Positions 55,578 to 64,000 of a stretch of DNA of 64,000 nt are shown here, piece by piece. How positions within the stretch are numbered: the stretch's first letter is position 1; each line of letters starts with the position of its first letter. Source of the stretch: Aricia agestis (Eukaryota > Arthropoda > Insecta > Lepidoptera > Lycaenidae); contig NC_056413.1 of NCBI RefSeq assembly GCF_905147365.1, positions 17,699,501-17,763,500 on the forward strand. Reading direction: 5' to 3'. The notes under the pieces are model-generated. The model was given only the letters and a program-made list of their open reading frames with translations, made no database searches and was not told the origin of the DNA. A program made the position numbers and the translations under genes.

Positions 55578-55953
55578 TACACTGACTTGTAGCTAGATTT
55601 TATTACCCACTTCCAAAAAGGAGGAGGTTATACGTTCGGCTGTATGTATCTTTTTCTTTTTCATACTAAAATTTATTTTTAAAGTAGCGTTTGCCTGAAA
55701 TAGTTTAGCGAAATGATATTAATGTTTAATAAGCAATGTAACAAACGAGAACTGAATGTTGGCCGGTGGCGACCGCGCGGCGCTAAGCGTCGTATTAAGA
55801 TGCGACGCTACATTTCTCACAATCTTCATACAAATCTCGACTTAAGGTGTCATCTCTATCGTGCGACTGCGGATTGTTAATTTATATTTTTCGAGGTTTT
55901 GAATAAAAATAGTTTACTATGGATCTTTTTGGAAACTTTGGCACATGATACTG

Positions 55954-56102
55954 GGCCCGTACCACGAAACGGTTTTGAGACTCAAACAACCGTACGAGAA
56001 TGCCGCATCCTACTCTAACAAACGTGAAACGACGTTGTTAGAGCAGGACGCGGCATTCTCTTCCGATTGTTTGAGTCTGAAAACGGCTTAGTAGTAGGCC
56101 TA
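55954..56102. mobile_element. Palindromic MITE
   Basis: AACGGTTTTGAGACTCAAAC and GTTTGAGTCTGAAAACGG pair, as do GAGAATGCCGCATCCTACTC and its diverged complement. Loop about 20 nt. Confidence 0.65.
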
Positions 56103-56386
56103 CAGCTGGTATCAACGTCGGTGATTCAGGTAGAGCTAGGCAGCCACGCATTCTTTGCTTGCGTTTTTGCGCTTTGACGACTTTACCCATTTTTATACTT
56201 CCGTAGATTTTTTGGTTGATAAAACTACTTTTAGGCTCTGCGCATACTGACTACAGATGATCGAGACGGGCGTCCAATTCTGGTGCGTCCTTAGGTTCGA
56301 TTTAAAGAATAACCCAGACGAGCAAGGCAACATGAAAAGTGAATCATGGTACGAGAATTGAACCTCTAAAATTGACAATAATCACT

Positions 56387-56497
56387 TATAATACCACAAG
56401 AGCTTCAAAATTATCGGGTATTTTCCGATAGGTTCGTTGCAAACCTATCGGGAACCTTGAGGGAAATGCCAGATAATTTTGAAGCTCGTGTGGTATT
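56387..56497. mobile_element. Palindromic MITE
   Basis: ATACCACAAGAGCTTCAAAA and TTTTGAAGCTCGTGTGGTAT are inverted ends; a second pair (CCGATAGGTT and AACCTATCGG) forms an inner stem. Confidence 0.75.
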
Positions 56498-56499
56498 CG

Positions 56500-56652
56500 G
56501 GGGATTATTTTTCCGTCCCAAATGTCGGCCAATAGAATTAGAATTTGTTTTTTATATATAGCAACTACCAGAGAAAATACCATGTAGGTTGTACTACGTG
56601 ACGTCGAATGGTGCAATTCTATTGGTCGATATTTGGGTCGGAAAAATAATCG
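56500..56652. mobile_element. MITE adjoining the previous palindrome
   Basis: Inverted ends GATTATTTTTCCGTCCCAAA and TTTGGGTCGGAAAAATAATC, with GGCCAATAGAATT and AATTCTATTGGTC next inside. Confidence 0.7.
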
Positions 56653-57071
56653 TAAACATTCTATCAAGAGTATTTTTTTAATACGGATAAGGGCGCGTTC
56701 AGATGAGCGCGTTTTCTGGGCGCGCGGTTTCAGCGTCCAGTGTTTTCTCAAACGTTACAGCAGAAAACTCGCACGTCTGTAAATTAAAAAATAAGTATGT
56801 CCGGTCGTCCGTCTATACGGGCCCTAATATAAGACTCTGGGACATTAGCCCAGTATTACCATATCTGGCCTTCCGCGGATATTTAACACGGAATTTACAG
56901 AGTGCTATACGACCTCATCGCTTTGCATAAAACAGCGTTTTAAAAGCGACACCGATATTAGCGATTGTGTACAAGTTATAAGCTTGACCTTTTTGCTCAC
57001 TTTATTAAAATTTATCTTTGTATATTTTAAGCTGTATTAATTGTTGTGGTGGAAAAGTTACAAAAATAGTA

Positions 57072-57213
57072 GGGCTGATTTTTCAATCGTCAGATAAATT
57101 TTACCAATGGAATAAATTTGGCGTTTTGACAGATTTCTAATGGAAAAAATGTCAAAGTGTCATATTTAATCTTTAAGTTAAAGTTATCTGACGATTAAAA
57201 AATAGACCCTTAA
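57072..57213. mobile_element. MITE with AATCGTCAGATAA ends
   Basis: GGGCTGATTTTTCAATCGTC and GACGATTAAAAAATAGACCC are diverged inverted ends; TCAGATAA and TTATCTGA pair exactly. Confidence 0.6.
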
Positions 57214-57351
57214 TGTTTTTTTTAACTTAACGTTTAATAAACGATAATAGAGACATTAGACATGTCAAATGCCTTGTTGTTAGGCGAGAAGCTAAAAAAA
57301 TGGAGTACTGTTTGGGGCTCCTTTCATATTCTTTTTTTGTACTATCAGAGA

Positions 57352-57475
57352 AGTTAATTCCTACGTAGTTTGGTCGCGTTAAAACCCAATCGATAGATCA
57401 CAATTAATGAATTAACATTGAATTCATATGTTCCGACCAAATGACGTGGGTCTGTTAACTGTCTAGGAATCAATT
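57352..57475. mobile_element. Repeat family B copy in shakB intron
   Basis: Reverse-oriented relative of the repeats in the ogre introns (ATGACGTGGGTCTGTTAACT and TAGTTTGGTCGCGTTAAAAC), with inverted ends TTAATTCCTACGTAG and TAACTGTCTAGGAAT. Confidence 0.55.
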
Positions 57476-57624
57476 TCCTTGATGGTACATATTTTTTCTG
57501 GTAAAAAGACGTGGGACTGGTGCAGTATCCTAAGTTTTGAAATCGTTCAAAGTAGATATTAAATTTACTTTTCCTCTACTCATTTCCACGCCGGCGTATA
57601 AAAAACGGCCGAGGTGATTTTACT

Positions 57625-57866
57625 TTAAGACACCGGGTGCCATCGCAATTCTCATACAAACGTAATACCAAGATCATTTCCCATACGAGAATATTTATAA
57701 GCTAAATAATAACTCAAATATGGTAAATATTCTCATTTATGTAGGTTCAGTGTGTAACAAAAATAAGTGATAATACTTTACTACACGTAACGTAACTATA
57801 CAGGGTGTAACCACCCTGGATAGTTACGTTTGTATGAGAATTGCGATGGCACCCGGACTCTTAAGT
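57625..57866. mobile_element. MITE with nested hairpin
   Basis: GGTGCCATCGCAATTCTCAT and ATGAGAATTGCGATGGCACC are exact inverted arms. Inside at 57788-57826 is a second hairpin (CGTAACTATACAGGGTG and its diverged complement). Confidence 0.75.
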
Positions 57867-58587
57867 TAAGACTTAGATTAAGATCTAAGGATAAGTTATG
57901 ACTTCGATGAAAATTCATCAAACCATCATAATATACATAGGAAAAGTTCTGTTACGCACTATAGGTATATCAAAACCAAACTATCCAGAAAGTAGAGCAG
58001 TTTAGGTGTAGACACTTTTTGGCCTGTGTAAAGATAGTTTTCCGCCTAACAGAACTGACTCAGCTAATTAAAGATAAGATAATTAGGTTAAATCGAAAGC
58101 TAGCACGTTCGTGTTACATTACAAATACAAACAGTAGCCTAACTTAGATGTGTTTTGAAAGCTAATTCGTGCAACACAAATACAAGTTTAGTGCACCCGA
58201 CGTATTACAGAATTGTTCTGCGCTCTCTAGTTATCTGAAATCACTCTTATGAAGTCCAATTCTGGTGATCTAGTTCAAGATGATCTACTGTATTTTACTT
58301 ATACTATGGTCCTGCGGTGACCCGGTTGCGCTATCTCCGAATTTACACATCGTACGCTACTGTAAATTATTCTGTAATGAAAACACTGTTAGATAAAAAT
58401 TATAACACAAGAAATTATACAATAAATTAATATTTTATTTATAGTTTTAATCTGAATCGCAGTCTATAAATCTAGATTTTTCCCTCAATTTTTAGTAATA
58501 AAAAGCCTGTCTTTGTTTTACTCTATATCTGTATCCAATAGATATACAATATCTGCGGTGTCTACGATGTCTTCTTATATAAGATCC

Positions 58588-59289
58588 TATGTAGATTTTG
58601 TTAGTAAACAATTATCCCACCAAAAACATTGTCATATAAAAATGTTGCCAAGATGAGAACATAATAATAATATAGTTCGTCGTGTCAAAAAGTAGTGAGA
58701 TCTCATGTAGAGCCAAGTTTCTAACCTTACGTACTCAGCCCTAAATCTAAAAACTTTAATTTGACACTAAAGGAGAATCTAAAAACTCTACACATTAGTT
58801 AAAATCGGTGGCCTGGCCATTTATCATTAGTTACGGTATATTATTATTATATTTAAGTTCAAAGCCCTGACGAATAACAAAATGGCCAAGCCACCGATTT
58901 TGACTAATCTGTAGAGTTTTTAGATTCTCTTCGGCTGATTCATTATATTATTATCAAATATTTTGCCGCGCTTTAGTGTAAAACTAAAGTTTTTAGATTT
59001 AGGGCTGAGTACGTAAGGTTAGAAACTTGGCTCTACATGATATCTCACTACTTTTTGACACGACGAACTATATTAATATTATTGTTCTCATCTTGGCAAC
59101 ATTTTTACATGAAAATGTTTTTGGTGGGATTTCATTTCTTTTTGTAAGCTGGTTTTTTGGTTCAAAAATACGACGAAATGTTTCGAGAAAAGGTACTTAG
59201 GTAGTGCCCTTGCGCGCTTCGCTTGGTTCATCTTGGCGGGGGCACTCCCGGTGCCCCCAGATATGTAGATTTTGTTAGTAAACAATTAT
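58588..59289. repeat. Large palindrome flanked by 28-bp direct repeats
   Basis: The palindrome spans 58614-59130 (ends ATCCCACCAAAAACATT and its complement), with arms of roughly 150 bp. The 28-bp sequence beginning TATGTAGATTTTGTTAGTAA is present at 58588-58615 and again at 59262-59289, bracketing the palindrome plus about 130 bp. No ORF of note. Confidence 0.85.
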
Positions 59290-59335
59290 TATTTTTATAC
59301 TTATCCTGATATAAAAAAAAAAACAAAACACACAA

Positions 59336-59418
59336 TCTTATATCTTTAAACGAGCAATTATATATTATAAGAATATAATTGGAATCTCGGAATCGGCAAA
59401 GCTCGATCAAATAGCTAG
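59336..59418 (+). mobile_element. 83-bp Helitron-like miniature derivative
   Basis: Begins TCTTATATCTTTAAACGAGC after an A, jumps from GGAATCTCGGAATCGG to the right half of the hairpin (AAAGCTCG) and ends ATCAAATAGCTAG before a T. It is an internal deletion of the 51731-51931 type. Confidence 0.7.
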
Positions 59419-59703
59419 TATATTTTGATATAACTTTCTTTCTTTCTAGTGATCGCTTTTCAAATTTTCACACTTTTCATAGTAGTTACTTTATAGCTTT
59501 TCCAGGTGAAAAGTGGTCCAAAAACTAACTTTATTATGCAAAGTCTTTGTTTTATATTTTCCTGGAGATCCCGGTTGATAAATGATCCGGATTAACATAG
59601 ATCGTTATAGCGGATCGTAAAGTTGTGTAACTATGGATACAGCAAGTAGCCTTGCGACACACCTGACGATTTCGGATGTAAACAGTTTACCTGCATAATA
59701 TTA

Positions 59704-60067
59704 TACAGGGTGCAATTAAACCTTCCTGCCAAATTTTTTCCAGGACTTAGGTATCAGGAGAGTCCATTTAACCCAAAAAAAATTGGGTGTTATTTTTTTT
59801 CAATGACATATTTTATCCCATTTAAAATCGTTGCAGAACGGTCACTCGAGGCTCGGGGGAATGAGAGGGGTGCGCGGGATGAGGCGCGCGCGCGGGAGCA
59901 TATCACGCATCGTGTCCATTAATTGTAGTGTTTTTAGGATAACTTTTGGAATCTATTTCTCAACATTTTAGTACTGAGTGACTATAAAAGAAAAAATACG
60001 TGTATTTTTATTTTTAACAAGGATCAATACAACAAAATTTGGCAGGACGGTTTAATTGCACCCTGTA
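59704..60067. mobile_element. MITE with TACAGGGTGCAATTAAACC ends
   Basis: Ends TACAGGGTGCAATTAAACC and GGTTTAATTGCACCCTGTA are exact complements, and TTCCTGCCAAATTTT pairs with AAAATTTGGCAGGA. 364 bp; TA flanks are possible. The interior has a GC-rich block (GAGGCGCGCGCGCGG). Confidence 0.8.
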
Positions 60068-60344
60068 TGAACTACTAAATGTTACATAATGTTACGACAA
60101 GAAGAAAGTTTTTGAAAACTAAGCCCTAGAGCATATTCTTACTAATTATATATGTGTTTTTTAATCATAAAATCCCTGTATAGGTATTTCATAATTATTA
60201 CAATCTAGCCTAACTAAGACTAATAGGTAATTTTACGTTCACTTAATCTGCTAAGTAGAGTTCACTAAGATTGTGTCCATCAACACTTTCTTAAAGTCTC
60301 TTTATAGGAGAATACACATTATTGTTTGTGTTCGTTACTAATTA

Positions 60345-60680
60345 TATAAATGTAAAAGTTTATCCGTCTGTCTGTAACCTCTTTACGCTTAAACCAGTTG
60401 CGATGATATTAGGTAGGTATAAGGAAGGAGCTAATTTTTTGTGGGTATTTTGATAAGACGAACAACATTTTTATTTGCGAAAAATATCGATAAAATTGTC
60501 GTTCGTCTTGTCAATATGAAGCTACTCACAAAAAAATTACCTTGATAGTAATAAAATAAATGTTCTAGGGAATCTGTACTAATATTTTAAGCCCCGGGAA
60601 AAGAAATCTCAGGATAGTTTTTCGCTCCTAAATGTACGGTCACCGTGCGATAAATAAATTTCTGCGCAACATCATCTATA
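60345..60680 (+). mobile_element. Dispersed repeat family A, interrupted copy
   Basis: TCTGTCTGTAACCTCTTTACG at 60366 and AAATGTACGGTCACCGTGCG near 60632 are its two halves. A piece of the 32667-33204 MITE (GCTACTCACAAAAAAATTAC) lies between them. Confidence 0.55.
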
Positions 60681-60681
60681 T

Positions 60682-61172
60682 ATTAATACGTGAGAGAAAA
60701 ACTTTGTAACCCTTTTTACGAAAAATGGGGAAACGTAGGTGCATGAAATTTCGCACAGTTATAGTTTATATGGTGAAGGAGTGCATCGAGCTAATATTAT
60801 TTTAAATTTATGCTTTTATCATATATATTTTTAACAAATAAAACGTTACACACACTACGACACTACTACTAGGAAAATGACAGATTTTTGAGTGACAAGC
60901 CTATACATACGAATTATACTCTTTTATTTATGGTTGAAGTCTGTTGACAACAAGTTGACAAATTGAAAATGAATTATAGTTTTTTTTTTTATTGAATCTA
61001 AGATACTATTAGACAATGCTTACACGGCCAGTCTGAGATCAGCTGAGTCCCAGAGACAAGAGTTGAAAAAAAAACAATGATAAAGTCAATATTTTTTACA
61101 AAATATAGGTAGTAGTCCTAATGTCGTTGAAACTAAGGTCGAATTTCGACCATTGGGCGATCTCTAGTTCTA
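60682..61172 (-). mobile_element. Dispersed element, family G copy 2
   Basis: Reverse complement of 52701-53188, with few indels (for example CATTGGGCGATCTCTAG at the right end). Confidence 0.75.
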
Positions 61173-61200
61173 TTAATTATAACTATTAGACCGATTATAT

Positions 61201-61407
61201 TTGACCGAGCTTTGCTCGGTATTCGATAAAACACGAATAAAATGACATTTTCTTAAAATGATTCCTAGCTAGATCGATTTATCGCCCCCGAATGAAAAAT
61301 GAAATTTAGTATATAGGGGATATACTAAATTTCATGAAAATCGTTGGAGCCGATTCCGAGATTCCAATTATATATACAAGAATTGCTCGCTTAAAGATAT
61401 AATAAGA
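61201..61407 (-). mobile_element. Helitron-like hairpin-family copy, minus strand
   Basis: Contains GACCGAGCTTTGCTCGGTAT and ends (5' end of the element) TCTTAAGCG-type sequence near 61390-61407. The 3' CTAG end is altered. Confidence 0.55.
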
Positions 61408-61446
61408 TATTTTTGATATACTTTAAAATGGAAATTATAAAAACAC

Positions 61447-61977
61447 TAGCTGTTTCGCGCGACTTCGTCCGCGTGGACTTTAGTTTATAGTTGTTCCCGT
61501 ACATCGATTGAGTCGTTTACGCGCAAATCAGAAAAGTATATTGTGTGGGAACCGCACATTTTTCCGGGACAAAAAACATTGCTTGTCCCAGATTCAAATT
61601 AGTATATCTCCAATCTCCATGCCAAATTTCATCAAAATAGATTAAATAGTTTAGGCGAGAATCATAAAAGCCTATAGCCTTTCTCGATAAATAGGCTATC
61701 TAACACTGAAAGAATTTTTCAAATCGGACCAGTAGTTCCTGAGATTGGCGCGTTCAAATAAGCCCTTTCAAATAATTTCCCCCCGTTTTTTCCACACTTT
61801 CCTCTATGTCTTCGCTCCTATTAGTATTAGCGTGATAAAATATAGCCTATAGCCTACCTCGATAAATGGGATATCTAACACTGAAATAATTTTTCAACTA
61901 GGACCAGTAGTTCCTGAGATTAGCGCGTTCAAACAAACAAACAAACAAACTCTTCCCAATTATAATATTAGTATAGA
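61447..61977 (-). mobile_element. Helitron-like element
   Basis: On the minus strand it starts TCTATACTAATATTATAATT and ends GCGCGAAACAGCTAG at 61447, as in 10625-11385. The CAAACAAACAAA tract is in place of CAGACAGA. Confidence 0.6.
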
Positions 61978-62899
61978 ATAGTTTAGAACTAAGCTACATT
62001 ATTCAGTTTGGTTTCGTCTTCTGTTTAAAATATCGAAATATTTAAGTTCGGTCCCTATTAATAACCACGCATATACCTTTATTTTTTTAATGTGGAATGT
62101 GAAACTTTAGAAGGTATTTAGCAAACGACATTTGTTGGCAAACTCACGAGTATGGAGCTGGCCACGAGGCGTGTTCGACGGAAATGATTCCTACTCAACT
62201 ATTCTGTGTGTCTCCAAACTTTCTTACCGATTAAAAAAAGTTTATGCAATACGAACTACTTTAAAATTGCAAAAAATTACAATATAATAGTTAAAATTTA
62301 GTCTTCATCTCTCTACAGGTTGTAACAAAACAAAGTGATAATACATTAGGGTGTGTATATGCCTCCTTCTTCAATTTAAAAACTTCCTCACTAGAAACCT
62401 TACGTCACTACATGATTACACAAATAAAGTTTAAGATCCCTAATTACTCTTTGATCGACGATAATAATTTTCGTTAAATAGATGTGTAACGTGCTTAAAA
62501 TAACTGACAGCTCCGACGACTCACTCGGGGAAAATGTCCGGAAACGGATGTCTCAATATAATCGCGAATGTTTCCCAGTTCAACGACACAGGTAGACTCA
62601 CAAGCTACTGAAATTATTTAAGATAATAGATGCATATTTTTGGAACAGGTTAGCCCCTAAAGCACAATAATTGGATTTATTCTACGTAAGCAATTGTTTA
62701 TTAATCGGTTGGCTATTCATTTCATGTGTGTGCAGAAGATTTTCCAAATCATAAGTTATCTTTTTCGTCAATATAACAAATTAAATAGTTTTCGTGTCCC
62801 CTGTATTAAAGTGTCAGTCATTGCATCTGATTTTATAACTTGTATAGTGCTCCAAAAGTGATAATGAGCATAGAAATTTTCGCAATTTTTCGGCAACGG

Positions 62900-63060
62900 T
62901 CGTATTTTCCGAGCATCGGAAGACGTCGCTGCAAGCGCTGTTTTAAACTTAACTTTAAGAAAAACAGCGCTTTGTAGCGACGTAGAGGCGCCCGACGTTG
63001 CTTGGACGTTAAAATGGTAACGTGACTGACCACGTCGCGATGGCTTCCCGATGAGTTATA
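62900..63060. mobile_element. Short dispersed element, family F copy 2
   Basis: GACGTTGCTTGGACGTTAAA, AAACAGCGCTTTGTAGCGAC and ACGTCGCGATGGCTTCCCGA correspond to segments of 41025-41195. Confidence 0.55.
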
Positions 63061-63089
63061 ACCTACGAATAATAAAAACTATAATATTA

Positions 63090-63321
63090 CGAGCTTTTGC
63101 CCGCGGCTTCGCTCGCATTAGGAAGTATTATATACAAACTTTCATCCCCTATTTTAACCCCTTGGGGGTAGAATTGATTAAAATCCTTTCTTAGCGGATG
63201 CCTACGTCATTACATCTACCTGCATGCCAAATTTCAGCCCGATCCGTCCAGTGGTTTGGGCTGTGCGTTGATAGATCACTATGTAAATTAGTCAGTCACC
63301 TTTGAGTTTTATATATATAGA
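63090..63321 (-). mobile_element. Helitron-like element, variant ends
   Basis: TTTTGCCCGCGGCTTCGCTC at the left, ATATATATAGA before a T at the right. The 3' terminus reads CTCG instead of CTAG on the minus strand. Confidence 0.45.
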
Positions 63322-63653
63322 TTCGTACGTTATAAAGCACTTATTGACGGACCGGCGACAGCGGACAGCCACTGGCTATATGATATTTTCTTCTATTTCC
63401 TTTGAACAAGGTGCAAAATGCTAGTGCATTGTTTGGGGCTCTTACGTTTCATAGATTCGGGTGTTTTCGTGATTACGACAATTAGCGAAGATTTCCATGC
63501 GCATTATTAATTTGGGAGTACTGTACATCTTGAGAATAGATCAAATGCAGCGTTAAATTCATATAAATTAAGACATCGGTCCTATTTTTTATAAAGGACG
63601 AAATTAATAAATTAAGGCATGTACTGCAATGAGAACTTACAAGATAGACTCAC

Positions 63654-64000
63654 CTGAAAGAATAGGCAAAAGCACACCCATTGGTAGTACTTGTATATCT
63701 TGCGGTCGCTCATGTCTTCCTTGCCCTTCTCGCGACTGTTGCCGATGCCGGGGTAGGGCACCTCCACGCCCACCTTCTTGTTGAAGAAGCTCTTGAGGGT
63801 GTACGTGGAGTGGATCCAGCAGTACGTGTTGAGCACGTCCTCCGGGATGTCCTTCGTGTGGATGCAGTCGATGGGGTTGCCCACGTACTGGCGCGTGGTC
63901 ACGATCAGGCTGAACGAGATGAGCAGGATCACCGTGATCGAGTAGTGCAGCCGGAACACGGGCGAGTCGATGTGGACATAGTTCACTTTGATGAGATTCT
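63654..64000 (-). CDS. shakB: Innexin (shaking-B type), first visible exon, open at window edge
   Basis: Exon read leftward from beyond 64000 to a GTGAGT donor at 63653. In-frame sequence starts NLIKVNYVHIDSPVFRLHYS, so only about nine residues and the start codon lie outside. It contains the first membrane span (ITVILLISFSLIVTTRQYVG), the first extracellular loop with both cysteines (DCIHTKDIPEDVLNTYCWIH), the loop VEVPYPGIGNSREKGKED, and the innexin signature YYQWVCFCLFF at the second span. There is no true ATG in the visible part; a GTG at 63984-63986 is an internal Val. With the three downstream exons the window encodes 364 residues of an expected ~373. ShakB makes electrical synapses in fly neurons; a similar role is inferred. 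Confidence 0.96.

Larger units (their letters stand above)
36608..63653 (-). other. 27-kb shakB intron, repeat-dense
   Basis: One long intron between the first visible exon and the next. In flies shakB uses alternative 5' exons, but no second innexin-like N-terminal exon was found here. It contains SINE-like copies (37271-37593, 39459-39802), tRNA-type SINE pieces, Helitron-like elements and more than ten palindromic MITEs. About 38600-39430, 41200-42470, 46880-49340, 49510-50340 and 53190-55370 show nothing I can identify beyond AT-rich sequence and a short repeat trace near 48805-48890. Confidence 0.7.

Noticed and set aside
63984..63986. Start codon for shakB at this position
   Set aside because: The triplet on the minus strand is GTG, inside the conserved N-terminal region; the open frame continues to the window edge, so the true start is outside.

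Overview
The window is nuclear DNA from an insect, very probably a moth or butterfly. It has two multi-exon innexin genes with canonical GT/AG introns, long AT-rich introns, and dense short repeats of types common in Lepidoptera (Helitron-like elements with CTAG ends, a recurrent SINE-like family with an A-rich tail, many palindromic MITEs). No database was searched; names rest on recognised protein motifs.

Layout. (1) 293-2422, + strand: the last four coding exons of an ogre/inx1-type innexin. (2) 2423-31854: the tail-to-tail intergenic space between the two innexins, made mostly of repeats. It carries the most notable object, a Maverick/Polinton element at 9898-19751. (3) 31855-64000, - strand: a shaking-B-type innexin in four exons, nearly complete, open at the right edge. 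Its first visible intron is about 27 kb and full of small elements.

The Polinton is delimited exactly by sequence: inverted repeats of 624 and 627 bp that appear identical except for one triplet, flanked by a perfect 6-bp target duplication (CGCGAG). Genes diverge from about 16.7 kb. Leftward run a packaging ATPase, an acidic conserved protein, a repeat-rich basic protein and a retroviral-type integrase with a chromodomain-like end (broken by a frameshift). Rightward run a short chimeric ORF (start of one virion protein joined to the end of what looks like the major capsid protein), a two-repeat protein of uncertain family, and only the last ~140 residues of a protein-primed family B DNA polymerase. 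Most of the polymerase, most of the capsid gene and any protease are absent, so this is an internally deleted, non-autonomous copy with intact ends. It also carries a 365-bp tandem duplication and about 2 kb of nested insertions.

The innexins are gap-junction proteins. The Polinton lies outside their coding sequence and probably does not disturb it. Outside these three loci I see no convincing protein-coding gene. The remaining tens of kilobases are transposable-element debris and unrecognised AT-rich sequence.
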